Made by a program: the position numbers and the translations under genes. Positions 28,882 through 38,121 of a stretch of DNA of 64,000 nucleotides are shown here, one piece after another. Numbering within the stretch: position 1 is the stretch's first letter; each line of letters starts with the position of its first letter. Below the pieces are notes generated by a model. The model ran no database searches and had not been told where the DNA came from. It worked only from the letters and a program-made list of their open reading frames with translations. Source of the DNA: Pseudomonas huaxiensis (GTDB lineage Bacteria > Pseudomonadota > Gammaproteobacteria > Pseudomonadales > Pseudomonadaceae); NCBI RefSeq assembly GCF_003231275.1, contig NZ_QKVL01000008.1:124001-188000 (forward strand), given 5' to 3'.

Positions 28882-29547
28882 ATGCGCCCGAACCGAACCC
28901 GCAAACAGCCCTGGCGTGGCGTGCTCGCCGGCCTCGGGCTGGCTGCCAGCACCGCCGCGTGCGCTGATCTGCTGCAGGCGATTGGCAGCGGTGACCGTGA
29001 GCAATTGCAGACGCTGCTGCACGCCGGCGTCGCGGTGGATCAGCGTGATGCCCGCGGCAATACTGCGCTGCTGCTCGCTACCGCGCGCAACGATATCGAT
29101 GCCGCTCGGCAACTGATCGAGGCCGGTGCCGACGTCAACGCCAAAAACGCGATCCACGACAGCCCCTACCTGCTGGCCGGGGCCGAGGGTCGTCTGGAAA
29201 TTCTCGAATTGACCCTGGCCCACGGCGCAGACCTGAAGAGCACCAACCGCTACGGCGGCACGGCACTGATTCCCGCCTGCGAGCGCGGGCATGTGGCAGT
29301 GGTGGCGCGCTTGCTTAAGGCCGGCGTCGATCCCGACCACATCAACAACCTCGGCTGGACCGGCCTGCTGGAAGCCATCCTGCTCAGCGACGGCGGACCG
29401 GATCACCAGGCCATCGTCACGCTGCTGATCGACGCCGGTGCCAAGGTGGATCTGGCCGACCGCAACGGCGTCACGCCGCTGCAACACGCCCGCGAGCGCG
29501 GCCAGCAGGCCATTGTCGAGCGGTTGCTGGCCGCAGGCGCCCACTGA
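28882..29547 (+). CDS. exported ankyrin-repeat protein
   Basis: A 221-residue protein with an N-terminal signal-like segment (basic residues, then GVLAGLGLAASTAACA) and five ankyrin repeats, for example DARGNTALLLATARNDIDAARQLIEAGADVNA in two overlapping parts and NGVTPLQHARERGQQAIVERLLAAGA. Periplasmic ankyrin proteins in pseudomonads have been linked to oxidative stress protection beside catalase; no catalase is adjacent here. It is 20 bp from the deaminase gene and likely starts a three-gene operon. Confidence 0.9.
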   Translation: MRPNRTRKQPWRGVLAGLGLAASTAACADLLQAIGSGDREQLQTLLHAGVAVDQRDARGNTALLLATARNDIDAARQLIEAGADVNAKNAIHDSPYLLAGAEGRLEILELTLAHGADLKSTNRYGGTALIPACERGHVAVVARLLKAGVDPDHINNLGWTGLLEAILLSDGGPDHQAIVTLLIDAGAKVDLADRNGVTPLQHARERGQQAIVERLLAAGAH

Positions 29548-29567
29548 AATCACCCAGAGAATCGCCA

Positions 29568-30023
29568 ATGAGTAACGAAGCCTTCATGCGTGAAGCCCTG
29601 GGCCTGGCCCGGGAAAATATCCAGGCCGGCGGCCGTCCGTTCGCCGCAATGCTGGTGCGCGACGGGCAGGTGATTGCCCGCGCGGTCAATGAAATCCATT
29701 GCACCCAGGACCCCACCGCTCACGCCGAAATGCAGGCGATCCGCTTCGCCAGCCGACAGTTGGGACCGCGTCTGGACGGTTGCGAAATCTACGCCACGGG
29801 CCATCCGTGCCCGATGTGCCTGGCCGCCATGCATTTGTGCGGGATCGAGCGGGCGTGGTTCGCCTACAGCAACGAAGAGGGCGAGCCCTATGGCCTGTCC
29901 ACTGCCGAGGTCTACTTGCAGATGACCCGCCCGCCGCTACAGCAGTCGCTGCCGTTGCGTCCGTTGAAACCGGCGGGTGAGGAGGGGCTGTACGGCCTCT
30001 GGCAGCAGGTCCGCCCGGCATGA
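29568..30023 (+). CDS. nucleoside/guanine deaminase family protein
   Basis: Cytidine-deaminase-fold enzyme of 151 residues. The zinc site HAEM (His and catalytic Glu) and PCPMC (two Cys) are intact. Size and motif place it with guanine deaminases and TadA-related nucleoside deaminases; the true tRNA deaminase TadA is generally elsewhere, and the C-terminal part (YGLSTAEVYLQM) suggests a free base or nucleoside substrate. It overlaps the MFS gene by 4 bp, hinting at a purine-related transport partner (inferred). Confidence 0.88.
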   Translation: MSNEAFMREALGLARENIQAGGRPFAAMLVRDGQVIARAVNEIHCTQDPTAHAEMQAIRFASRQLGPRLDGCEIYATGHPCPMCLAAMHLCGIERAWFAYSNEEGEPYGLSTAEVYLQMTRPPLQQSLPLRPLKPAGEEGLYGLWQQVRPA

Positions 30024-31222
30024 CCGAGATTTCGTCGCGCTGGCGTAGCGCCACGCTGTTGCTGCTGGTGGTCGCGGTGACGCTCAACCTGCGACCGATC
30101 CTCACCAGCATCGGGCCGCTGCTGGAAGACATCCGCACCGGCACCGGCATTGGCTACCAACAGGCGGCGTTGCTGACTGCGCTGCCGGTGTTGTGCATGG
30201 GCCTGGTGCCGTTGTTGCAGCCATGGTTGAGGCGCTGGTTGAGCGAGCAGGGTGGTTTGCTGCTGGGGCTTGCGGCGATTGGTGTGGCCTGTGTCTGGCG
30301 GTTGTTGTTGGGCAACGGCACGGCGCTGATCGCCAGCGCCGTGCTGGCCGGGCTTGGTGTGGCCTTCGTCCAGGCGCTGATGCCGGGGCTGGTCAATCGC
30401 TGGTTCTCGCAGCGGCTGGCGCTGGCGATGGGCGTGTATTCGGCGGCGCTGATGAGCGGTGGCGGGCTGGCCGCGGTGCTCGGGCCACGGGTCGCCGAGC
30501 ACTTCGGTCATTGGCAGGCCGGACTTGGGGTCTGGGTGCTGCCGGTGTTGCTGGCGCTGCTTCTGCTCGGGCTGATCGGGCCGAAGCTGGAAGCTGCCGC
30601 CGGGCGCGGTGCGGATGGCGGCGGACACTTTTTCGGCAGCCGTCGGGCGTGGCTGTTGGCGATCTATTTCGGCCTGATCAATGGCGGTTACACCAGCATG
30701 GTGGCCTGGCTGCCGGCCTACTATCAGCAGGTCGGCGGCAGTGCTCGCGGCGGGGGCGAACTGGTCGGTCTGATGACGATCTTCCAGGTGCTTGGCGCCC
30801 TCGGTTTGCCCCTGCTGTTGCGCCGTCTGGCGGACCGTCGTCCCGGCCTGTGGCTGGCGCTGCTCGCGCAATTGCTCGGGTTTGCCGGGCTGTTGCTGGA
30901 CCCTGCGTTGTCGCCCGGTTTGTGGGTCGGGCTGATCGGTTTTGGTCTGGGCGCCTGCTTCAGCCTGAGTCTGACGCTCACCCTCGAACACCGCAAAGAC
31001 CCGCGTCAGGCCGGTGGGCTCGCAGCCTTCGTTCAGGGCATCGGCTTTATCATCACCGGGCTGGTGCCGTACCTGACGGGCTGGCTGCGGGATATTAGTG
31101 GCGATTTTCAGGCGTCGTGGACACTGCTGACCGTCACGGTGGTGCTGATGCTGCTGGTCACCGGACGCTTCGCGCCGAATGGCTACACCGCTGCGATGAG
31201 CCCCGCCAGCACGGTCAACTGA
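30020..31222 (+). CDS. MFS transporter, CynX/NimT type
   Basis: Inner-membrane permease of 400 residues with 12 predicted helices. The sequence VTLNLRPILTSIGPLLEDIR in the first part is typical of the cyanate permease/NimT group of the major facilitator superfamily. It is translationally coupled to the deaminase gene (ATGA). Substrate unknown; related proteins export nitroimidazoles or carry cyanate. The end overlaps the convergent MocR gene by 8 bp. Confidence 0.9.
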   Translation: MTEISSRWRSATLLLLVVAVTLNLRPILTSIGPLLEDIRTGTGIGYQQAALLTALPVLCMGLVPLLQPWLRRWLSEQGGLLLGLAAIGVACVWRLLLGNGTALIASAVLAGLGVAFVQALMPGLVNRWFSQRLALAMGVYSAALMSGGGLAAVLGPRVAEHFGHWQAGLGVWVLPVLLALLLLGLIGPKLEAAAGRGADGGGHFFGSRRAWLLAIYFGLINGGYTSMVAWLPAYYQQVGGSARGGGELVGLMTIFQVLGALGLPLLLRRLADRRPGLWLALLAQLLGFAGLLLDPALSPGLWVGLIGFGLGACFSLSLTLTLEHRKDPRQAGGLAAFVQGIGFIITGLVPYLTGWLRDISGDFQASWTLLTVTVVLMLLVTGRFAPNGYTAAMSPASTVN

Positions 31223-32648
31223 TGCCTTGCAGGGTGTCGCGGACCCGGTCCAGTGCCGGGTCGATATCCAGCAGTTCGATGGCGCCGAAACCCAGCAGCA
31301 GGCCGTGACGCGGTGCCGCCTGGGTGTAGAAGGGCCGCAACGAATACAGGCCGACTTCCACCTTGCGCGCCAGGGCGATAAGGAAATCCACGTCCAGTTC
31401 GCCCTTGGCCAACGCGCTCAGGTGATAGCCCGCCGTGGTGGGCACCGCCTCGAACCACGGGCTGAGGTCGCCTTGCAGGCGCTGCAGGATGCGCTCGCGG
31501 CGCGCCGCATAAAGGTCGTGGCAGCGACGAATGTGCTTGAGCAGATGGCCTTCGCTGATAAAGCGGGCCAGGGCCCACTGGCTCAGGGTCGAGGTGTGCC
31601 AGTCGCTCAACTGCTTGGCGATGCGCACCGGCTCCAGCAGCGCCGGCGGCAGGATGGCGTAGCCCAGGCGCAGCTCCGGCAGCACGGTCTTGGAGAAGGT
31701 GCCGACGTAGGCCACCAGGCCGTGTTCATCGAGACTCTGCAGGGCGTCGGTGGGCCGCCCTTCATAGCGGAATTCACTGTCGTAATCGTCTTCGATGATC
31801 ACCGCGCCCAGCTCGGCAGCCCGGGATAGCAGGGCACGGCGGCGTGGCAGGCTCATCGGCATGCCCAGCGGGAACTGGTGCGAGGGCGTCACGTAGATCA
31901 GCCGTGTGCCGGCTTCGATGCGTTCGACACAAAGGCCTTCGGCATCCACCGGCACATGCTGAATGCGTGCACCCAGAGCTTCGAACAGGTGGCGGGCAGG
32001 CGGGTAGCCGGGGTCTTCCATCGCCACCGTGCAGCCCGGCTCGATCAGCACCCGGGCGATCAGGTCCAGGGCCTGCTGCGCGCCGTTGCACACCAGCACA
32101 TCGGCGCCACTGCAATGCACGCCACGGGCGAAGGCGATGTGCCGGGCGATGGCCTCACGCAGTTCGGGCAAACCTTGCGCGTTGCTGTAGCGGGTGTCGG
32201 TGCGCTGGCACTGGCGCAGCGCATGCAGGCTGCACTGGCGCCAGGCGTCGAACGGGAAGTGGGCCTTGCTCGAAGCGCCGCCGATGAAGTCGTAGCGCGA
32301 CGGCTGCGCAAGCGCCGGGCGACCCATGGGAATGCCGCGTGCGCGCCAACGGGCCAGACTGGCTTCGCCGGCCAGCGGCGTGGCGGTTGGCGTGGGTGTG
32401 GCGCTGGTGAGTTGCGGAGTGATGAAGGTGCCGCGGCCGACCTGGCCGCTGAGCAGGTTGTCGTAGGTCAGTCGCGAGTAGGCTTCGGCCACGGTCTTGC
32501 GTGACACGCCCAATTGCTCCGCCAGCAGTCGGGTGGGCGGCAGTTGCGTGCCGGCGGCCAGGCGTCCGCTGTCGATACCGGCGCGCAGTTGCTGATAAAG
32601 CTGGTCGGCCAGGCCTTTGCGGCCATGCAGGACGATATGCAGTTCCAT
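31215..32648 (-). CDS. MocR/PdxR-type GntR regulator with aminotransferase domain
   Basis: A 477-residue fusion protein. The N-terminal GntR winged helix (GTQLPPTRLLAEQLGVSRKT followed by VAEAYSRL) is joined to a fold-type I aminotransferase domain; the PLP-binding Lys lies in GTFSKTVLPELRLGYA. Such proteins sense PLP or amino-acid/PLP adducts and typically act on a divergent gene. Here the divergent neighbour is the small exported DUF2790 protein, and the convergent neighbour is the MFS gene. The start at 32648 is chosen because the family begins just before the GntR domain. Confidence 0.92.
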   Translation of the reverse strand: MELHIVLHGRKGLADQLYQQLRAGIDSGRLAAGTQLPPTRLLAEQLGVSRKTVAEAYSRLTYDNLLSGQVGRGTFITPQLTSATPTPTATPLAGEASLARWRARGIPMGRPALAQPSRYDFIGGASSKAHFPFDAWRQCSLHALRQCQRTDTRYSNAQGLPELREAIARHIAFARGVHCSGADVLVCNGAQQALDLIARVLIEPGCTVAMEDPGYPPARHLFEALGARIQHVPVDAEGLCVERIEAGTRLIYVTPSHQFPLGMPMSLPRRRALLSRAAELGAVIIEDDYDSEFRYEGRPTDALQSLDEHGLVAYVGTFSKTVLPELRLGYAILPPALLEPVRIAKQLSDWHTSTLSQWALARFISEGHLLKHIRRCHDLYAARRERILQRLQGDLSPWFEAVPTTAGYHLSALAKGELDVDFLIALARKVEVGLYSLRPFYTQAAPRHGLLLGFGAIELLDIDPALDRVRDTLQGIS

Positions 32649-32796
32649 GGAGGGCGTGGCGTGTGGGGGCAGGAAGCGCAGGTTAACCGATTTGTTGCCG
32701 TTGATCCCCTCGGACGGCGTGGTTCGTGGTCTGCGCCCACACTCAAAGGGCTGCACCGTTTCTCATCGCGTTGCTGATGCAACCAGGAGATTCACC

Positions 32797-33039
32797 ATGA
32801 AACTGCGTTTGTTGCTGTCCTTTGGCCTGTTGTTCGCGGCTGCCGCCCAGGCACAGGATGTCGCCACGGACTACCACTACGGCATGCGCCTTGATGTCGC
32901 CAGGGTGTTGAGCATGACCGAGCCGGTCACCGAGGAGTGCCAGGTGATCAAGGCGGCCATGACCTATCTGGACTCGTCCGGGCAGGAGCACACCCTGCGG
33001 TATTTGAAGCTGGCCGAGGTGTGCTCCGATCAGGGGTGA
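32797..33039 (+). CDS. exported DUF2790 family protein
   Basis: An 80-residue protein with a clear signal peptide (MKLRLLLSFGLLFAAAAQAQ, cleavage after AQA). The mature part carries DYHYGMRLDVARVLSM and CQVIKAAMTYLDSSGQEHTL, the hallmark of the Pseudomonas DUF2790 family. It has two Cys that could form a disulfide. The ATG follows CCAGGAGATTCACC. Small members of this family are often induced by metals or other stress; the function is unknown. Confidence 0.85.
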   Translation: MKLRLLLSFGLLFAAAAQAQDVATDYHYGMRLDVARVLSMTEPVTEECQVIKAAMTYLDSSGQEHTLRYLKLAEVCSDQG

Positions 33040-33054
33040 GTCAGTCTCAGACCC

Positions 33055-33939
33055 TTAGCGCAATTGCTCCAGCAGCGCACCCAACCGCCCAATCCCCGCG
33101 TCATCCAGCGGGAACACCGGCGCGCGCGGTGCGCCGCAATCCAGCCCGTCCAGCTTCAAGCCAGCCTTGATCGTCGCTGGCAAACCACCCTTGAGAATGA
33201 ACTCCAGCAACGGCAACTGCTTGTAGAACAAGGCCCGCGCCTGTTCCAGGTCGTTGCCTTTTACCGCCTGGTACAACTGCTGGTTCAGCGCTGGAATCAG
33301 GTTGGCGGCGGCGGTGCACCAGCCGCTGGCGCCCGCAATGAAGGCTTCGAGGGCCAGCGGGTTGCAGCCGTTGTAGAACGGCACCTGGCCTTCGCCGAGC
33401 TGGTGCAGGGCGTGCATGCGCTGGATGTCGCCGCTGCTCTCCTTGACCATGGTCACGTTCTCCACCGCCGCGACGATACGCAGGATCAACGGCACGGACA
33501 TGTCAGTGCCGCTGGTGGCGGGGTTGTTGTAGAGCATGATCGGGATGCCGATGCTGTCGCCGATGCGCTGGTAATGCCGGAGGATTTCCGCCTCGCTGAG
33601 CTTCCAGTACGCCGCCGGTAGAACCATCACGGCGTCGGCGCCTTGTTCTTCGGCGAAGCGCGCGCGGCGGATGGCGTTGGTGGTGGTCAGGTCGGAGACG
33701 CTGACGATGGTCGGCACCCGACGGGCGATATGGGACAGGCTGAACTCAGCGACCTGGCTCCACTCGCGGTCATTCAGGTAGGCGCCTTCACCCGTACTGC
33801 CCAACGGGGCGATGGACTGCACGCCGCCGTCGATCAGGCGGTCGATGGACTGGCCGAGGGCGGCGAGGTTCGGCTGTTCGCCGTCGGTGCTGAACGGGGT
33901 GACGGTGTAGCCGATGATGCCGTGAAAAGTCGTGGACAT
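33055..33939 (-). CDS. DapA-family aldolase/lyase
   Basis: Class I Schiff-base lyase of 294 residues in the dihydrodipicolinate synthase/N-acetylneuraminate lyase superfamily. The Schiff-base Lys is in TMVKESSGD, the Tyr in LYNNPATSG, and the GSTGEGAYL loop near residue 45. It is paired with a class II aldolase gene 21 bp upstream and not with lysine-biosynthesis genes, so a catabolic role on a hydroxy- or keto-acid is more likely than DapA proper. The operon is divergent from the XRE-cupin regulator. Confidence 0.88.
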   Translation of the reverse strand: MSTTFHGIIGYTVTPFSTDGEQPNLAALGQSIDRLIDGGVQSIAPLGSTGEGAYLNDREWSQVAEFSLSHIARRVPTIVSVSDLTTTNAIRRARFAEEQGADAVMVLPAAYWKLSEAEILRHYQRIGDSIGIPIMLYNNPATSGTDMSVPLILRIVAAVENVTMVKESSGDIQRMHALHQLGEGQVPFYNGCNPLALEAFIAGASGWCTAAANLIPALNQQLYQAVKGNDLEQARALFYKQLPLLEFILKGGLPATIKAGLKLDGLDCGAPRAPVFPLDDAGIGRLGALLEQLR

Positions 33940-33960
33940 GAAACGTACTCCAGAAAGGGC

Positions 33961-34743
33961 TTAGTTCAGGCAGTCGGCGTGTTGGCGCAGGCTTTGCCGG
34001 GCGAAATAGTTGAACGCGGCGCCATGGCGCTTGGGCCGGTCGATCCAGTCATGGGCCTCGCGGCCGAGGGCCGGGTCGATGGGCTTGATGGTTCCTGCCG
34101 CCATCGCCAGCAGTTGCAGCTTGGCTGCGCGTTCGATCAGGTTGGCGGTGACGCAGGCCTGTTCGATATCGGTTCCGGTAGACAACTGGCCGTGGTGCGT
34201 CAGCAGGATGGCGCGCTTGTCGCCCAGCGCGGCAGCGATGATCTCACCTTCTTCGTTGCCCACCGGCACGCCCGGCCAGCTTTCGAGAAAGGCGCAGTCG
34301 TCATACAGCGGGCAGACGTCCATGTGCGACACCTGCAGCGGCACTTCCAGCATCGACAGCGCCGCGACGTGGGTCGGGTGCGTGTGAATGATGCAGTTGA
34401 CGTCCGGGCGGGCGCGGTACAGCCAACTGTGGAAGCGGTTGGCCGGGTTGGCCATGCCCTGGCCTTCGAGCACTTCCAGGTCTTCGTTGACCAGCAGCAG
34501 ATTGCTGGCGCTGATCTCGTCGAAACCCAGGCCCAGTTGCTGGGTGTAGAACGTGCCGGGCTGCGGGCCACGAGCGCTGATCTGCCCGGCCAGGCCGGAA
34601 TCGTGACCGCGGTCAAAGAGAATACGGCAGGTCAGGGCCAGCTTTTCTCGTACAGTCCACGTATTATCGGCAAGCGAGCCTTGCATCCGCGCAAGGGCCT
34701 GCTGGACCAGTTGGTCCTTGGGCAGTGCCATTGTGTTGGCCAT
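33961..34743 (-). CDS. class II aldolase/adducin family protein
   Basis: A 260-residue enzyme. The zinc-site histidines lie in IIHTHPTHVAAL and LLTHHGQL; the loop DHGHDSGLAGQISARG-like part (RGHDSGLAGQISARG) is typical of the fuculose-phosphate aldolase/decarboxylase family. Substrate unknown. It heads a two-gene minus-strand operon with the DapA-family gene. The upstream region holds a strong palindrome likely to be its operator. Confidence 0.9.
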   Translation of the reverse strand: MANTMALPKDQLVQQALARMQGSLADNTWTVREKLALTCRILFDRGHDSGLAGQISARGPQPGTFYTQQLGLGFDEISASNLLLVNEDLEVLEGQGMANPANRFHSWLYRARPDVNCIIHTHPTHVAALSMLEVPLQVSHMDVCPLYDDCAFLESWPGVPVGNEEGEIIAAALGDKRAILLTHHGQLSTGTDIEQACVTANLIERAAKLQLLAMAAGTIKPIDPALGREAHDWIDRPKRHGAAFNYFARQSLRQHADCLN

Positions 34744-34843
34744 TCGGGTGTCCTCGGGTGGTGTGATGAAGCGTCATGGCTTGCCCGTCCCGGTTGCCTG
34801 GAAAGTGAGCGGGGCGGTCAGTCGAATGACACAGCAAAGGCTA

Positions 34844-34862
34844 TATGACACAAAGTGTCATA
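34844..34862. promoter_or_regulatory. 19-bp palindrome, candidate operator
   Basis: TATGACACAAAGTGTCATA is a perfect 8-bp inverted repeat with a 3-bp centre. A further half site ATGACACA lies at 34826-34833, in the same orientation and about 19-20 bp away. Both are between the divergent class II aldolase gene and the XRE-cupin regulator gene. The likely ligand protein is that regulator, controlling both directions; this is inference from position. Confidence 0.65.
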
Positions 34863-34906
34863 GGCAAGAAAAAAGTTGCCCAACGAACCGGAATCAAGCG
34901 CGGCAC

Positions 34907-35446
34907 ATGTCTATCCGATTGAAATTATTGAGAAAAAAACTTGGCGTGACCCTCGAGGTTCTGGCGGAAAAGTCCGGCATGACCAAGAGTTATCTGTCCA
35001 AGGTCGAGCGTGGCCTGAATACGCCCTCCATTGCCGCAGCGCTGAAGCTCGCGCGGGCGCTGAACGTCAATGTCGAGGAACTGTTCGCCGAAGATGCACC
35101 CAACCAGGCCCGCTACAGCCTGGTCCGCCAGGGTGAGCGCCAGTCACTCTCGGGCAGTCTCCAGGGGCCGGGCTACGCGGTGTTGGCCAACCAGATCGGC
35201 CAGCGTAGCTTGCTGCCGTTCCTGATAAGCCCGCCGCCTGACTTCAGCGATTCCACGTTCAAGGAACACCTGGGCGAGGAATTTCTGTTCGTCCATGAAG
35301 GCCGGGTCGAGGTCGATTTCATGACCGAACGGGTCGTGCTGGAGCGCGGCGACGCCCTGTACTTCAACGCCCAGACGCCGCATCGCCTGCGTTCGCTGGG
35401 TGAGGTGCAGGCGCAATTGCTGGTGGTGGTGCACGACGCAGGGTAG
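34907..35446 (+). CDS. XRE-cupin transcriptional regulator
   Basis: A 179-residue regulator: N-terminal helix-turn-helix (LRKKLGVTLEVLAEKSGMTK then SYLSKVERGLNTPS, residues 5-45) and C-terminal cupin (EEFLFVHEGRVEVDF and GDALYFNAQTPHRLRS). This architecture is common for regulators of amine, amino-acid or hydroxy-acid breakdown that sense small molecules. The start at 34907 (MSIRLKLLRKK) fits the family; longer in-frame starts would run through the palindrome. It is divergent from the aldolase/lyase operon. Confidence 0.92.
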   Translation: MSIRLKLLRKKLGVTLEVLAEKSGMTKSYLSKVERGLNTPSIAAALKLARALNVNVEELFAEDAPNQARYSLVRQGERQSLSGSLQGPGYAVLANQIGQRSLLPFLISPPPDFSDSTFKEHLGEEFLFVHEGRVEVDFMTERVVLERGDALYFNAQTPHRLRSLGEVQAQLLVVVHDAG

Positions 35447-35520
35447 AGGTTTCCCCGTCCTTTTGCGGTGGGTTGGCGCGCTAGCATCGCGGCCGTCACC
35501 CTCCATCAAGGACGATCACC

Positions 35521-38079
35521 ATGGCGCACCCTTCGCGCGACTACTTCCGCCTGCTCAACAGCATTATTGATCAACGCCTTGCCGTTGCCGGTCTGCGCAG
35601 TTCCTGGTTCCACATGAACTCCGGCGAGCGCGCCGATTACCTGGCCGAAGTTGATCGGCGCCTGCTTGATATCCAGCGCACGACCCTCAGTGTTCTCGCC
35701 GCGTGCTACTACGCCGAGCAGGACAATCCGCGTGCCATCGACGAACATCTGGCCGTTTTGCGCCGTTGTCGCGAGCACCTTGAGCAACAGGAATCCACGC
35801 CCGCGCGGGACGACTACCGCCGCCGGCTCGACGGTGAGATTCAGCTCTACGCACGTCAGCAGACGGTCATGCAAGGCTTTGAGCAAGCCTGGCGCAAGGG
35901 GTTGAAGCTATTGGCCTTCAGCAACGGTCTGGAGGCGCCCTGCCAGGCGTTGCTGGTGCGTTTGCAGCGTATGGAGCGTCTGGCGCAGCGCAAGCTGGGT
36001 GCACGGCTTGAAGCGGATGCGCAGCGTGCCACGCTGTTCGCCCGCGCCGAGGGCTGGAAGGTCCTGGCCGAGCGTTATCGCACCCTGCTCGATACGCCTG
36101 GGCGAGCGCTGCCGGCCGCCGTTGCCGCACTGACGATCATCCCGGCTGCCTCGAATGATTTGCCGGTCAACCTGTCACTGTTGTTGATGGAGGAGCGCCC
36201 TGGCTATGTCCGCCTGAACGTGGCGCTGGTGGACCCGAGCTACGACGGCCGTTTCAAGGACTTGTACCTTGAGCGTGGGCATCTTGTGGCACAGACCAAT
36301 GGGGTGATGAATTTTTCCTTCGGCACGCTTGATCGCTCCTTGTCCTGGCAGCAGCAGTACCGCCTGAAGCACGAGCCGGCGCATGCGCAATCGCCCACGT
36401 TTGCGCCGATTCGCTCGGTGCTGGTTCGCACCCGATTCGTTGTCGACCTGCTGGGGCTCTACATGGTCTCCGAGCACACTTTGCGCAAGGGCTTTCTGGT
36501 GCAGGTGTTGAATGAGGGGGCGCGCATTCGTGTGGTCAATGTCGACCGCAAGGTGCCCAACCAGGTCGCCATGCAGGTCTTCAACGAACTGCGCACGGCG
36601 CATCAGGTGCGCACCGTCGTATTGCCCCATGCCTTGAATGATCTGCTCGATCGCTACGCCGACATCAGCAGCTTCCAGACCATCGCACTGGACAGTTATG
36701 CCCGTACTCACTACGACCCTGACCGTGACGGCGATTTTGTCAGCATTCGTCAATGGGAGCAGGCACTGGGCTTTGGTGAGCGCCTCTACCTGCTGGAGTT
36801 GCCTCGGGATGGTCTGTTTCTGGCAGCGACACCATTCGCGGCCGTGACCGAGCGCAATAGCCATCAGCTCAGCGCATCGGAACTGCGTCGGGTCTGGGTG
36901 CACAACGAGCTGTTCTTCCGCCGGCTCGAGCAGTTGCGCGAGAACGGCAGGGGGGCGTGCCCGTGGCTGCACCATCCGCTTGAGCACGCAGCGTTTTGTG
37001 CGCAGTGGCTGCGCCTGCTCGAGCGCAACCACTTGACCCCGGGCGGGATCCTGACAGCACCGGAGGTGATGCGCGACAGTCTGCGGGATATCAAGGGCAA
37101 TCACCTGGGCAAGGTGCGGTGGGAACAGGCATTCGCGCACCAGGTCTGGCACTGGAGGCCGCTTGAGTCCTTGTTGTTCGGCCTGGGCGAACACCTTGCT
37201 CAGCGCGGGCTGGCAAATCTGTTGGATGATGCCTATCTGCAAGCGACAGTGGGTCATGCCGGGCAGTTGCTGGGTGCGCTGCTGGAGCCCATGGGCTACC
37301 GGGCGCGGGCGCTGAGACTGCTGCGTCTGCTATTGCTGGGCAGCGCGGCCTTGTCCGATGAAGCCCCGGCGTTGAGCGAGCGTGCCGCACCCTTGCTCGA
37401 CAGCGAGGCGGGTCGAGGGCTTCGTCGGCAGGCCGTGTGCCAGGTGCTGTTGTGCCTGGCCTGCCAGGCTAGCCAGTGGCCCTCGCCAGTCAACCGCCAT
37501 TCGCCGCTGGGAGAGGGTCCTTTCCGGGATAGGCGCGAAGCGCTTGATCCTTACCTGATTCTCAATAGCCGTCGCGGTCTGACAGATGACGATTGGCTGA
37601 TCGCCGAAGACAAATACCGCGGCTACCACCAGTTCGCGTCCGAGCCGGACAGTCCCGTCAGCCTCTACGTGGCGCAATTGGACAGCCCGTTCGTTGCGGG
37701 CCTCAGCCCCGTCTGCGCGGCGCTGTGCGGGGATGTGCCACGGCTGTTCGGCGGCGAGCCCGCACGGAAAGACTACTGGCGGTTCCAGTTGGCGATCAGC
37801 GCCTTCCTGCTGCGCAGCGGTCATCACGGGTTCTTTGAAACGATCTATGTGGCGGCGCGCTACGAGCCTGGAGGGGCTGACGCCATTGGCCCGGCATTGC
37901 TGGCGCTGTTTGACCGCTGCCGAGAGCCGGACACCGGCAGCGGCGAGCTCTATCAGGGCGCCATGGCGCTGATCTTGCCGCTGGTCAATTGCGATATCGA
38001 GCCTTCCCGGCAACTGAAAGTCGCCCACTGCGGGTTATCCTGCAGCAAGCCGCTGGAGAGGGCGGATGACGGGTGTTAG
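35521..38079 (+). CDS. large protein of unknown function (852 residues)
   Basis: I do not recognise this protein. It has no signal peptide and no membrane helix. The first 200 residues look helical with heptads; residues about 215-480 look alpha/beta with FSFGTLDRSLSWQQQYRL and LALDSYARTH-like stretches. DPDRDGDF at residues 399-406 looks like an EF-hand-type calcium loop. The last third is Leu/Arg-rich and helical. The ATG follows CAAGGACGATCACC. It stands between a regulator and an AraC gene without operon partners. The size and lack of housekeeping similarity are compatible with a secreted effector or a structural protein, but nothing proves either. Confidence 0.8.
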   Translation: MAHPSRDYFRLLNSIIDQRLAVAGLRSSWFHMNSGERADYLAEVDRRLLDIQRTTLSVLAACYYAEQDNPRAIDEHLAVLRRCREHLEQQESTPARDDYRRRLDGEIQLYARQQTVMQGFEQAWRKGLKLLAFSNGLEAPCQALLVRLQRMERLAQRKLGARLEADAQRATLFARAEGWKVLAERYRTLLDTPGRALPAAVAALTIIPAASNDLPVNLSLLLMEERPGYVRLNVALVDPSYDGRFKDLYLERGHLVAQTNGVMNFSFGTLDRSLSWQQQYRLKHEPAHAQSPTFAPIRSVLVRTRFVVDLLGLYMVSEHTLRKGFLVQVLNEGARIRVVNVDRKVPNQVAMQVFNELRTAHQVRTVVLPHALNDLLDRYADISSFQTIALDSYARTHYDPDRDGDFVSIRQWEQALGFGERLYLLELPRDGLFLAATPFAAVTERNSHQLSASELRRVWVHNELFFRRLEQLRENGRGACPWLHHPLEHAAFCAQWLRLLERNHLTPGGILTAPEVMRDSLRDIKGNHLGKVRWEQAFAHQVWHWRPLESLLFGLGEHLAQRGLANLLDDAYLQATVGHAGQLLGALLEPMGYRARALRLLRLLLLGSAALSDEAPALSERAAPLLDSEAGRGLRRQAVCQVLLCLACQASQWPSPVNRHSPLGEGPFRDRREALDPYLILNSRRGLTDDDWLIAEDKYRGYHQFASEPDSPVSLYVAQLDSPFVAGLSPVCAALCGDVPRLFGGEPARKDYWRFQLAISAFLLRSGHHGFFETIYVAARYEPGGADAIGPALLALFDRCREPDTGSGELYQGAMALILPLVNCDIEPSRQLKVAHCGLSCSKPLERADDGC

Positions 38080-38121
38080 GCTCTCTGGCGTGATTTCATT
38101 CGGCCCCCGGAGTTTTTTCTG

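Noticed and set aside
36715..36738. DPDRDGDF as a proven EF-hand
   Set aside because: One isolated loop without a clear flanking helix pair; kept only as a remark on the unknown protein.
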